Shown piece by piece: positions 1 to 7,554 of a stretch of DNA of 64,000 bases. The translations under genes were made by a program, and so were the position numbers. The DNA is taken from assembly GCA_028278225.1 (NCBI GenBank), contig JANQEU010000075.1:186001-250000 (forward strand). Direction: 5' to 3'. This stretch comes from Cyclobacteriaceae bacterium (GTDB lineage Bacteria; Bacteroidota; Bacteroidia; Cytophagales; Cyclobacteriaceae). Numbering within the stretch: the stretch's first letter is position 1; each line of letters opens with the position of its first letter. The notes beneath the pieces are model-generated. The model was not told the DNA's origin. It ran no database searches and saw only the letters and a program-made list of their open reading frames with translations.

Positions 1-773
1 CAGCTCAGGCGCTTCTTGGGAATGTTCATTTGACTTTGGGAGAATATTCAAGTGCTGTTTCACAATACCAGGCAGTGATAAATTCCGGTGAATATCAGTT
101 GATAGCTGATGTCCAGAACATTTTTGGTACTGCTAATGAAGGGAACACCGAGGTTGTTTTTGAAGTTCAGTTCACCACTGGTTTGGACGGGAATTCTGAG
201 GGAAGCCCTACTTTCTCACAGTTTCGACCATCCGGAACTACAGGTAATGCTAAAGGTCATAATCTGCCAACATCAGATTTTGTCGGGATGTATGACCCAT
301 CGGATGCAAGGCTGTCAGCTTATGTGGGCCAACTCCCGGCGAATATCAATTATTTCTCATTAAAGTATGAGGAAACAAGTAATCCGGATGATGGAGGGAG
401 TGACTACATGGTCATACGATACTCGGATGTCATATTGAAATATGCTGAAGCCCTGAACGAAGACAATCAGGTGACAGGAGCTATTACTCAGCTTAATAGT
501 ATTCGTAATCGGGCAGGGTTGACAAATACAACCGCCACGACACAATCGGAAGTGAGAGATGCTGTTAAATTGGAAAGGCGATTGGAGTTGATTAGTGAAG
601 GTCACAGATGGTTTGATTTGAAACGGTATGGGACGGCAATTACTGTTATGAATGACTTTTTCACAAATAAGGGCATTAACGTGACTATTGATGACCATGA
701 TCTCATTTTACCTGTTCCACAATCTCAGCTGGATACGGATCCGGGAGTGATTGTTCAAAATCCTGGATACTAA
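1..773 (+). CDS. SusD/RagB family nutrient-binding outer membrane lipoprotein (C-terminal part)
   Basis: The reading frame is already open at base 3, so the N-terminus with its signal peptide and lipid cysteine lies outside the window. SusD proteins sit on the cell surface as a lid over a SusC TonB-dependent transporter and bind the substrate. The visible ~257 residues start in the TPR-like part (ALLGNVHLTLGEYSSAV) and contain the usual C-terminal signatures: LKYAEALNE, the INSIRNRAGL-like segment (LNSIRNRAGL), an ERRLELISEGHRWFDLKRYG block, and the ending LPVPQSQLDTDPGVIVQNPGY. The SusC partner should lie just upstream. Two glycerophosphodiester phosphodiesterase genes follow on the same strand, which suggests a phosphodiester-type substrate; that link is inference. 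Confidence 0.95.
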   Translation, partial: AQALLGNVHLTLGEYSSAVSQYQAVINSGEYQLIADVQNIFGTANEGNTEVVFEVQFTTGLDGNSEGSPTFSQFRPSGTTGNAKGHNLPTSDFVGMYDPSDARLSAYVGQLPANINYFSLKYEETSNPDDGGSDYMVIRYSDVILKYAEALNEDNQVTGAITQLNSIRNRAGLTNTTATTQSEVRDAVKLERRLELISEGHRWFDLKRYGTAITVMNDFFTNKGINVTIDDHDLILPVPQSQLDTDPGVIVQNPGY

Positions 774-828
774 TTTTTTAATAAAAGGGGGCGGGAATCT
801 CTGTCCCCTACTTTTCTCCATAAAAGAC

Positions 829-1767
829 ATGCAACTTAAACTAATTCCCCGGTTGGTGTTGTGCATTATTATCCAATCATGCACAAGTGATTTAAGAAAG
901 GATGAAGCCTCAGATGATCCATTGATCAGAGAACCTGACATTCAGAGCCTCATTGAAAACCTGGAGGATTCAAATAACAAGGAAGTAATGGTGATTGCCC
1001 ATCGTGGCGATTGGCGAAATGCTCCTGAAAATTCCCTTCAGGCAATACAGAATTGTATAGATATGGGAGTAGATATGGTTGAAATCGATGTTCGGGAGAC
1101 CAAAGATTCCGTACTTGTGCTAATGCATGACAAAACAATCGATCGAACTACAACCGGTTCAGGTTACATTTGGGATTTTACCTACGATTCACTTCAAAAC
1201 TTTTTCTTGCGGGATGGACTGCTCCATGCTACCCCCCATAAAATACCCACACTAAAAGAAGCACTGGACCTCAGCAACGATAAGATCCTTGTCAATTTGG
1301 ATACAAAAGATTACGGGAACCTTGGGAAGTACTATGACCTTCTGAAAAAAACCGGCACCCTCGACCAGGTTGTTATCAAAGCACCGATAAAGAAAAAAGA
1401 AGCTGAAAGTATTTTTGGAGAATACCTGGAGGAATTGTACTTCATGCCGCTGGTACGAACTGATCATGCCGGAGCAATGGAAATGGTGGATGAATATTTG
1501 GAATCAGATCCCCCGATAGCTTTTGAGTTTACTATTCCTTCCGACACTACTTCACTCCTGCCCAGGTTCAGTGAGATTCGAAAGACAGGGTCAAGTATTT
1601 GGGTCAATTCATTGCAACCCCATCATTGTGTTGGTCACAACGATGAGCTGGCAGCGATAGACATTTCTACTTATGATTGGTTCATTGAAAACGATATAGA
1701 TATTATTCAGACCGATCGGCCCAAACTGCTGCTAGAATATTTAAGATCAAAAGGACTTCATAATTAA
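829..1767 (+). CDS. Glycerophosphodiester phosphodiesterase family lipoprotein, copy 1
   Basis: Predicted to hydrolyse glycerophosphodiesters to sn-glycerol 3-phosphate and an alcohol at the outer membrane or in the periplasm. The GDPD signature is clear: IAHRGDWRNAPENS near residue 56 (catalytic His, Arg), MVEIDVRETKD (metal-binding Glu and Asp), and LMHDKTIDRTT (second catalytic His); the C-terminus has IIQTDRPKLLLEYLR. An in-frame TTG lies further upstream, but the ATG at 829 gives a proper lipoprotein signal (LCIIIQSC), so this start was chosen; the protein is 312 residues. It lies 55 bases after the SusD stop and 19 bases before a second GDPD gene, so all three are likely co-transcribed. 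The exact substrate cannot be told from sequence. Confidence 0.9.
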   Translation: MQLKLIPRLVLCIIIQSCTSDLRKDEASDDPLIREPDIQSLIENLEDSNNKEVMVIAHRGDWRNAPENSLQAIQNCIDMGVDMVEIDVRETKDSVLVLMHDKTIDRTTTGSGYIWDFTYDSLQNFFLRDGLLHATPHKIPTLKEALDLSNDKILVNLDTKDYGNLGKYYDLLKKTGTLDQVVIKAPIKKKEAESIFGEYLEELYFMPLVRTDHAGAMEMVDEYLESDPPIAFEFTIPSDTTSLLPRFSEIRKTGSSIWVNSLQPHHCVGHNDELAAIDISTYDWFIENDIDIIQTDRPKLLLEYLRSKGLHN

Positions 1768-1786
1768 AAACCTGAAGAAGACAATC

Positions 1787-2728
1787 ATGAGTAGAATTCT
1801 CTTGTTATCTCTACCACTTCTGCTGACATTTTGTACTGAAAGAAGTACGGTTGAGGCTTATGAAATCAGGATCAATTCTCAATTCCAAAAGGCAGAGGAT
1901 ATCCTCAGCTGGATGAAATCTCCAACAGATGATTATGTCCTGGTAGTTTCTCATCGAGGTGACTGGAGATATGCCCCTGAAAATTCACTTATGGCCATAC
2001 AAAGATGTATCGATCTTGGTGTTGACATCATCGAATTGGATTTCAGGTTGACGAAAGATGATCATCTGGTAGCGATGCATGATGAAACAGTGGACCGCAC
2101 AACCAATGGCTCAGGGAAAGTCAGTGAAATGACGCTGGCTGAAATCAAGAAACTCCGGCTTAAAAACGCATGCGGTGTGAGAGGATCACAACAGCAGGTT
2201 CCGACATTGGAAGAAGTCATGAACATGGTAAAGGGGAAAGTTTTGGTCAACCTGGATAAAACAGAAAGCAAGTGGGTGAAGGAGGCGTATGAGGTTCTTA
2301 AAAAAACCGGGACCGTAGATCATGCCATATTTAAAGGGAATGATCCGGTATCAGTCATGAGAGCAAAATATGGAAGTATTATGGACAGCATTATTTACAT
2401 GCCAAAGCTTTGGTATGAAAATCCTGATCTTCAAGGTTTTTACCAGGATTTTGAACAGGACATAGATCCCTTTGTGTATGAGACTCTCTTTGATTCAGAA
2501 TCTTCCCAGGTCTATGAATTCATACCAAAGTTGAAAGCGGATGGAAATCTTTTCCTTGCTATCGCCTTATGGGATGCATTATGTGCGGGGAGAACAGATG
2601 AAATGGCATTATTGGAGGGCCCTGATAAAGCATGGGGATGGTTGATTGAAACCGGAGCAAATGCTATCATGACAGATCGACCTGAAGAACTGTTATTGTA
2701 CTTGAGAGCTAAAAGGTTACATGACTAA
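1787..2728 (+). CDS. Glycerophosphodiester phosphodiesterase family lipoprotein, copy 2
   Basis: A 313-residue paralogue of the preceding gene, with VSHRGDWRYAPENS, IIELDFRLTKD, AMHDETVDRTTNGSG and AIMTDRPEELLLYLRAKRLHD at equivalent places. The N-terminus MSRILLLSLPLLLTFC is a lipoprotein signal peptide with the lipid-attachment Cys at about residue 16. The two copies share the same ending (LRxKxLHx), showing tandem duplication, but the central regions have diverged, which could mean different leaving groups. A hairpin with a T-rich tail follows 50 bases after the stop and probably ends the operon. Confidence 0.9.
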   Translation: MSRILLLSLPLLLTFCTERSTVEAYEIRINSQFQKAEDILSWMKSPTDDYVLVVSHRGDWRYAPENSLMAIQRCIDLGVDIIELDFRLTKDDHLVAMHDETVDRTTNGSGKVSEMTLAEIKKLRLKNACGVRGSQQQVPTLEEVMNMVKGKVLVNLDKTESKWVKEAYEVLKKTGTVDHAIFKGNDPVSVMRAKYGSIMDSIIYMPKLWYENPDLQGFYQDFEQDIDPFVYETLFDSESSQVYEFIPKLKADGNLFLAIALWDALCAGRTDEMALLEGPDKAWGWLIETGANAIMTDRPEELLLYLRAKRLHD

Positions 2729-2753
2729 CGATCCGAAGTATTTATGAATAAAC

Positions 2754-2819
2754 CTTTCTTCATACATTTGGTTTAGTACAGAGATACCGGTTGCAGGTTG
2801 TGACCGGTATTTCTCTTTT
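2754..2819. repeat. Direct repeat, copy 1 (left flank of DUF4143 ATPase gene)
   Basis: About 66 bases beginning CTTTCTTCATACATTTGG and running to the T-rich stretch at 2819. They recur with about eight mismatches in the same orientation at 4156-4221. The pair brackets the DUF4143 ATPase gene. Copy 1 contains a near-perfect hairpin, copy 2 does not. Confidence 0.85.
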
Positions 2820-2820
2820 A
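2780..2820 (+). terminator. Hairpin terminator after the GDPD pair
   Basis: Arms AGAGATACCGGT (2780-2791) and ACCGGTATTTCT (2803-2814) pair over 12 bases with one G-U wobble and an 11-base loop, and are followed by a T-rich run. It lies between the convergent GDPD and ATPase genes and could serve both strands. It is inside repeat copy 1. Confidence 0.6.
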
Positions 2821-2858
2821 CTAAAACGAAATCAATATAACCGGAAAGCCACTCATCT

Positions 2859-4013
2859 CTATATCTCCGGTAGGTGATTATTTATGAATCGTTGCACGTT
2901 TGTTACTATAAAACCATTGTTTGTTACCCATTCATCCCCACTTTGTTTGACCACATATCTTTTTGCCAGTTTCAGTTCATTAGCCGATTCGGTATTCCCT
3001 CGTGTTGGTAAGGATCTATCTCCAAATTTTATATCTACTCCGGCTACGGCAACACCATTTTTTTCTATAATCAGATCCAATTCAGCCCCATCCTGGGTTC
3101 TGTAATAGTTAAGTATATGCTCTGCTGATTTGTGTTGTATTATCTGTTCCACAACAAATCCTTCCCAGGATGCCCCAAGTATAGGATGGCCAAATAAGTC
3201 AGTCTCAGTATGAATATTGAGGAGGTGATGAAGTATTCCTGTATCTCTTAGATATATTTTTGGGGATTTTATCAACCTTTTCTTGGTATTGATGAAGTAC
3301 GGTGGCAGTACTCTTACCAAATAGGCTTGTTCAAAAAAATCAATGAAGCTTTTTACTTTTTGATTACTAACACCGAGACTTTTAGAGATTGCAGTATAAT
3401 TAACTGTTTGTCCCTGCAGGTGAGCAAGCATAGTCCAAAGCCTTCGAGTGAGGATAGGTGTTGCACTCAATCCTAGTAAGGGCAAGTCCCTTTCCACATA
3501 GTTTCTTATGTAGTTTTCTAACCAGTAATTACTCCTTTCCGGATATAAAAATGCGTCAGGATAACCACCTGATAACCATAATTTATTGATTTCTGATTTA
3601 GCATCTATCTCTGACATGTTGAACGTGCCTAATTCTAAATATGCTATTCTACCAGCCAAAGATTCGGAGCTACTTCTGATTAAATCGGGTGATGCCGATC
3701 CTAATATTATAAATCTTCCAGGTATCTTGTGTTTATCAATCACGGATCTTAGGACTGGAAAAAGTTCAGGATTTCTTTGAATTTCATCTATAACAATTAG
3801 CCGGTGCTTAAACTGGGTAAAAAATGTTTCTGCATTGATTAGTTTGTCTAAATCCGATGGTGACTCCAGATCAAGGTAGATCGAATCCTGAGTGGACTGT
3901 GCTATTAACTGTGCAAGTGTTGTCTTGCCAACTTGTCTGGGTCCTAATAAGCCCAGAGCAGGAAATGCCCTGAGCAACTTTATACATTCATCATATAGAT
4001 ACCGTTTGATCAT
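2859..4013 (-). CDS. ATP-binding protein, AAA with DUF4143 domain
   Basis: A 384-residue protein of the common prokaryotic AAA_14/DUF4143 family. Its cellular role is not established; members are frequent in accessory regions. The N-terminus carries the Walker A motif LGPRQVGKTTLAQ (about residues 21-33) and Walker B RLIVIDEIQRNPELFPVL; the middle has the sensor segment FIILGSASPDLI. The C-terminal half is DUF4143 with ESLAGRIAYLELGTF, YVERDLPLLG, a winged-helix segment, and the nuclease-like GAELDLIIEKNG/GVDIKFG motif. The frame stays open to 4193, but the ATG at 4013 (MIKRYLYDE) matches the family start and upstream codons are noncoding repeat, so 4013 was chosen. The gene sits alone between direct repeats at 2754 and 4156. 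Confidence 0.88.
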   Translation of the reverse strand: MIKRYLYDECIKLLRAFPALGLLGPRQVGKTTLAQLIAQSTQDSIYLDLESPSDLDKLINAETFFTQFKHRLIVIDEIQRNPELFPVLRSVIDKHKIPGRFIILGSASPDLIRSSSESLAGRIAYLELGTFNMSEIDAKSEINKLWLSGGYPDAFLYPERSNYWLENYIRNYVERDLPLLGLSATPILTRRLWTMLAHLQGQTVNYTAISKSLGVSNQKVKSFIDFFEQAYLVRVLPPYFINTKKRLIKSPKIYLRDTGILHHLLNIHTETDLFGHPILGASWEGFVVEQIIQHKSAEHILNYYRTQDGAELDLIIEKNGVAVAGVDIKFGDRSLPTRGNTESANELKLAKRYVVKQSGDEWVTNNGFIVTNVQRFINNHLPEI

Positions 4014-4128
4014 TTTAAGCAAATATTCCTGTAAATTTATGAAATATATGTAAAAATACAGGAATAACCATTCTGCTAATATCTGGTGAATCAAGGATAA
4101 ATAGCAAGAAGAAGGTTTTAGGATCAGA

Positions 4129-4148
4129 TCCCTCCAATGATGGAGGGA
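4129..4148. promoter_or_regulatory. Short inverted repeat upstream of the ATPase gene
   Basis: TCCCTCCA (4129-4136) and TGGAGGGA (4141-4148) form an 8-base perfect stem with a 4-base loop, 116 bases upstream of the ATPase start and next to repeat copy 2. It could be an operator or a leader hairpin; nothing else supports a function. Confidence 0.35.
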
Positions 4149-4155
4149 AATCGAT

Positions 4156-4221
4156 CTTTCCTCATACATTTGGTTCAGTACTGAGATACCCATTGTAGGT
4201 TGTGACCGGTATTTCTTTTTG
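4156..4221. repeat. Direct repeat, copy 2 (right flank of DUF4143 ATPase gene)
   Basis: Same orientation as copy 1 at 2754-2819, offset 1402 bases. The inverted repeat present in copy 1 is broken here (ATACCCAT replaces ATACCGGT). Read on the minus strand in one frame, several of the differences between copies fall in third codon positions, hinting that the repeat derives from an old coding segment. Confidence 0.85.
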
Positions 4222-4234
4222 TTTCGGGATATTG

Positions 4235-4465
4235 TTACTCCAATGTGAAAATTCCCTCAGGCCCTAAGACGGGGATCTGACTATTTTTGAAGTCTTTCTT
4301 GTTTCTTGTGATCAATCCATCTGTGCTGCCATGAGCCATCGCACAGTAGTGCTGCACGGCATCTTCCAAATCTCGAAACACTGAAGTCAGTGAAGTTTGA
4401 AGTTCATTTTTACAGACTGGCTGGATATCAATGAATTGTAAAAGAGGAAGAATATTTAAACCCAT
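4235..4465 (-). pseudogene. PIN-domain (VapC-like) gene remnant, C-terminal part only
   Basis: The 76 residues match the C-terminal half of a PIN-domain ribonuclease: the metal-binding segment FRDLEDAVQHYCAMAHGSTD and GLITRNKKDFKNSQIPVLGPE are typical. The N-terminal half with the first catalytic Asp (usually ILIDTN) is missing; in-frame codons run back only to a stop near 4500 and a new gene starts at 4506 on the other strand. No antitoxin partner is next to it. Read as a decayed toxin gene, cut by the rearrangement that also produced the nearby direct repeats. Confidence 0.72.
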
Positions 4466-4505
4466 AGCAGGTAGGGAAAAGTAACTTTCACCGGTATTAG
4501 ATTAA

Positions 4506-5093
4506 ATGAAAAAAATCGCCCAAATCTTTACTGTGTTGTTAACAACTGGCTTTGGTCTGTTTGCACAGAATGTGGAAAAAGAGCCAATTCCCCTCAATAT
4601 TGGGCTTTATGGTCCTTATGTAATCCAACCTGGAATAAAAGTCGGTCCCGCCTTTGGGCTTAAGAAGTGGAGCTTAGAAAGAGGAAGCAGGACCAAGCCA
4701 GCAAGTTTATTTGTAAGTCCACAAATTGGTGTATTTGTACGTCCGAAAAACCACATCAGCTATGTAATCAATGGAGATTTAGGTTATAAAATGAAGAGTG
4801 GCAAAAGTAATTTTTATATGGCTGCTTCAGCTGGACTTGGTTATTTGATGACTGATCAGTTACTCAGTACTACCATAGATTTAGGTAGTGGTGATGTAGT
4901 TGGAAAAGACAGGGAATTAAGAAACTATTTTTTACCTACAATAAATTTTGAACTGGGAAAAGAAGCACAAAAAAAAATCGGATGGTTTACTAAATTTTCG
5001 TACAGCCGAAAAATATCCTCTAAAGTTGAGGATTCTGCATTTTTTGCAGTAGAGCTGGGTTTGAAAACAATGATAAAAAGAAATGGTAAATAA
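4506..5093 (+). CDS. Secreted hypothetical protein, probable outer membrane beta-barrel
   Basis: A 195-residue protein with an N-terminal signal peptide (MKKIAQIFTVLLTTGFGLFAQ). After it come alternating strands with Gly and aromatic residues (IGLYGPYVIQPGIKVGPAFG, YVINGDLGYKMKSGKSNFYMAASAGLGYL), which look like a small beta-barrel of the type II outer membrane family. It ends in FFAVELGLKTMI, a plausible final strand. A TAACTTTC near 4481 resembles the phylum's -7 element with one mismatch. The amine oxidase gene follows after 17 bases, so they may be co-transcribed. I do not recognise a specific family. Confidence 0.7.
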   Translation: MKKIAQIFTVLLTTGFGLFAQNVEKEPIPLNIGLYGPYVIQPGIKVGPAFGLKKWSLERGSRTKPASLFVSPQIGVFVRPKNHISYVINGDLGYKMKSGKSNFYMAASAGLGYLMTDQLLSTTIDLGSGDVVGKDRELRNYFLPTINFELGKEAQKKIGWFTKFSYSRKISSKVEDSAFFAVELGLKTMIKRNGK

Positions 5094-5110
5094 CTGGTGG
5101 TTCCTGTTAA

Positions 5111-6325
5111 ATGAGATTTATCGTGACAAGAAAAGAATTTATTAAGAAGAGTACAGCTTTGGGAATTGGCGCTCCATTCCTGTCCATCCTTTTAGATTCC
5201 TGTAGTAAGGAGGATATATTGTTTCCTGATTTTGAGGTTAATTTTTCAGGAAAAGTTATCGTTATAGGTGCCGGTGCTGCCGGCCTTACTGCCGGATATT
5301 TATTGGATAAATACAACATTAACTTTCAGATAATTGAAGCCGCACCTGTTTTTGGAGGAAGGCTAAAAAGAGCCGATAATTTCACTGATTTCCCCATTGA
5401 TCTTGGAGCAGAGTGGATACATGAAGATCCTTCAGTTTTAGCAAGGCTTATCAGTGATCCATCTGTAGATGAAAACATTGAAATTATTACTTACAGTCCG
5501 GAAACCATATATAATTGGAAAGATGGCAAACTGAAAAAGCATAATTGGAGTGCTAACTTTTACAGTGAATATAAGTTTAAGAGTACCACATGGTTTGGCT
5601 TCTTTGAACGGTTTATCGTTCCAAATATCAGTGATAGAATTGTTTACAATAGTCCGGTAAGTGAGATTGATTATTCTTCTGACAAGGTCATTGTCAAAAA
5701 TACAGCGGGTGATATTTTTGAGGCCGACAAAGTGTTGGTTACTGTTCCAATAAAGATCTTGCAAACTGAAAGTATAAACTTTGTCCCTGCTTTACCTTCC
5801 GTGAAAAAGGCCGCAATAGATAGTGTTGAAATGCCGGATGGTATTAAGGTATTTATTGAGTTTTCAAAGCAATTTTATCCGGACATTCTTTTTACAGATA
5901 GGTTGCTAAGTGCAGCGTGGTCTGAGGACAAACTATTTTACAATGCGGCATTTAGAAAAGACTCTGACAAAAATATTCTTGGATTATTTGCTATTGGTAA
6001 AAAGGCTTCAGTTTATTCAAACCTGGAAACTGATGATGAAATAATCACCAATATATTAAATGAATTAGATACAATTTTTGACGGAAAGGCAACTAGATTC
6101 TATTTAAACCACATCATTCAAAACTGGTCAAAAGAACCTTACATACAAGGATCTTATTCATATGTATTCAATCAATCTGAATCGGCAACAATTGCAAAGC
6201 TAAAGGCGCCATTGGATAACAAAGTATATTTTGCCGGTGAAGCCACATCTTCGGATAATGGTGCCACAGTGCCGGGTGCCGGTGAGTCGGCTTATTCGGT
6301 AATAGAGGTGATTCTAAAAGAGTGA
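5111..6325 (+). CDS. FAD-dependent amine oxidase family protein, exported
   Basis: A 404-residue flavin monoamine oxidase-type enzyme that would oxidise an amine with release of an aldehyde, ammonia and hydrogen peroxide. The dinucleotide-binding motif is KVIVIGAGAAGLTAGYLL (about residues 48-65), followed by IIEAAPVFGGRLKR and DLGAEWIH; the C-terminal FAD motif is VYFAGEATSSDNGATVPGAGESAYSVIE. The N-terminus TRKEFIKKSTALGIGAPFLSILLDSC resembles a Tat-like signal ending in a lipoprotein cysteine, with RK in place of the twin Arg, so a periplasmic or outer membrane location is likely. Substrate is unknown; the length is short of typical eukaryotic MAO but usual for bacterial members. Confidence 0.87.
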   Translation: MRFIVTRKEFIKKSTALGIGAPFLSILLDSCSKEDILFPDFEVNFSGKVIVIGAGAAGLTAGYLLDKYNINFQIIEAAPVFGGRLKRADNFTDFPIDLGAEWIHEDPSVLARLISDPSVDENIEIITYSPETIYNWKDGKLKKHNWSANFYSEYKFKSTTWFGFFERFIVPNISDRIVYNSPVSEIDYSSDKVIVKNTAGDIFEADKVLVTVPIKILQTESINFVPALPSVKKAAIDSVEMPDGIKVFIEFSKQFYPDILFTDRLLSAAWSEDKLFYNAAFRKDSDKNILGLFAIGKKASVYSNLETDDEIITNILNELDTIFDGKATRFYLNHIIQNWSKEPYIQGSYSYVFNQSESATIAKLKAPLDNKVYFAGEATSSDNGATVPGAGESAYSVIEVILKE

Positions 6326-6414
6326 AAAAACAGCTCCTTTGTAGAATGCCTCCTTATATGGTGTATATCAATGTGTTAATCTTTACATTTTCCGGTAATT
6401 GGGTATCACTACAC

Positions 6415-6828
6415 CTACAACTGGAAAATATTCGTCAGGTACTTGTTCCTGATATCGCGATAGACGTAAAAGTCTGAATCAATACTGGCAATCCTGTCGA
6501 TCCCCAATGTCTCCGATGCTACGATTAATGTGGCATCTGCAAGGTCCATAGGCACATCTTCAAACTTTCGGGTCAGTTCGATTATTCTTAAGATCTGCGA
6601 CTGATCAATTTCCACGATTTGGATCCCGCCACGGTGTATCCATTCAAGAAGAGCTAGCTGGGCTTTAGTGCTAAAATCAAGCATATGAGAAGCTTCCGTT
6701 ATTACCGGCCAGGTGGAAAGAAACTTACCTTGAAAATGTTTTATGAACGCTATAGCCTTTTTATGGTATTGATCATTTTTATCAAATAGCGCGATTAACG
6801 GACCGGCATCAATGAGTGTGTTTTGCAC
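6415..6828 (-). CDS. PIN-domain toxin, VapC-like ribonuclease
   Basis: A 137-residue PIN-domain protein, the expected length for a VapC-type toxin that cleaves RNA with divalent metal. The acidic residues of the active site are all present: D in LIDAGPLIAL (about residue 7), E in VITEASHML (about 44), D in DLADATLIVASE (about 97) and D in IASIDSDF (about 116). Its start overlaps the antitoxin gene by 20 bases, so translation is coupled. It appears intact, unlike the PIN remnant at 4235. Confidence 0.88.
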   Translation of the reverse strand: MQNTLIDAGPLIALFDKNDQYHKKAIAFIKHFQGKFLSTWPVITEASHMLDFSTKAQLALLEWIHRGGIQIVEIDQSQILRIIELTRKFEDVPMDLADATLIVASETLGIDRIASIDSDFYVYRDIRNKYLTNIFQL

Positions 6829-7057
6829 TGAGTTTTTCTTTTAGTCGTTTTTTGTAGGTAGTGGACTTGTCCTTGTCCTCGCTACCTTCCTGGCCGAAGA
6901 GGTCGCTCCCTAGTTGATAGGGTGTTTCGGATTTGATCTTGCCCGCAAAATATACGGCGAGCGCCTCTTTGACTACTGATGTCTTAGAGAGGTTATTTCT
7001 TTTGCAGTAGTCAGCCAGTTTTTTCTCCTCATTGTCCGATAACCTTAGTGTCAGCAT
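6809..7057 (-). CDS. Ribbon-helix-helix antitoxin of the PIN toxin
   Basis: An 82-residue protein whose N-terminus MLTLRLSDNEEKKLADYCKR followed by NNLSKTSVVKEAL is a ribbon-helix-helix (CopG/Arc-type) DNA-binding fold; the beta strand LTLRL would contact the DNA. The charged, probably flexible C-terminus would wrap the toxin. It is the first gene of a two-gene toxin-antitoxin operon and probably represses it through the two tandem 11-base repeats 15-36 bases upstream. Confidence 0.82.
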   Translation of the reverse strand: MLTLRLSDNEEKKLADYCKRNNLSKTSVVKEALAVYFAGKIKSETPYQLGSDLFGQEGSEDKDKSTTYKKRLKEKLSAKHTH

Positions 7058-7071
7058 TCTCTTCTCTATTC

Positions 7072-7093
7072 AATGTAATACAAATGTAATACA
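7072..7093 (-). promoter_or_regulatory. Tandem 11-bp repeat: promoter and operator candidate of the toxin-antitoxin operon
   Basis: AATGTAATACA occurs twice with no gap (7072-7082 and 7083-7093). On the minus strand the junction holds TACATTTG, an exact match to the Bacteroidota -7 element TAnnTTTG, 24 bases before the antitoxin start. An 11-base spacing is one helical turn, as expected for cooperative ribbon-helix-helix dimers. Confidence 0.65.
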
Positions 7094-7131
7094 ATATCTT
7101 CGGATTTCAAAAAAAAAGAAAAAAACGCTAT

Positions 7132-7554
7132 CTAGGTTCCCGTTACCTGAACTACAATCTCCCTGCTCCTGGGCCTTGTATCAAAGTCCATAAAAACGAT
7201 CTGCTGCCATGTACCCAGGATTAATTTCCCGTTTTCGAAAGGAATGCTCTGTGACGTGCCTATCAATGACGATCGTAAATGAGCCGCGCCGTTATCATCA
7301 CCCCATGTTTTGTTGTGCTCATAGTTCACACCGTACGGCGCCAGTTTGTCCAGCATATGTGAAATATCGTGATTTACCAAGCCTGGTTCATATTCTACAG
7401 TGGTGATCCCGGTAGTGGACCCAATCGCTGACACCAGCACCGAACCTTCCTTTATTTCGGCTTCATCTATCACTCGTTGCACCTGAGACGTGATATCAAC
7501 GATATCGGTATATCCTTTGGTTTGTAACCGGACACTGTGGGTAACGATCTTCAT
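7132..7554 (-). CDS. yjbQ: YjbQ family (UPF0047) protein
   Basis: A 140-residue member of the YjbQ/UPF0047 family, annotated in databases as secondary thiamine-phosphate synthase; the physiological role is uncertain. Family motifs are VLVSAIGSTTGITTVEYEPGL, the His-rich segment NHDISHMLDKLAP, YEHNKTWGDDNGAAHLRSSLIG, and GTWQQIVFMDFDTRPRSREI near the end. Its ATG overlaps the stop of the DUF4163-type lipoprotein gene by 4 bases, so the two are translationally coupled. Confidence 0.9.
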   Translation of the reverse strand: MKIVTHSVRLQTKGYTDIVDITSQVQRVIDEAEIKEGSVLVSAIGSTTGITTVEYEPGLVNHDISHMLDKLAPYGVNYEHNKTWGDDNGAAHLRSSLIGTSQSIPFENGKLILGTWQQIVFMDFDTRPRSREIVVQVTGT

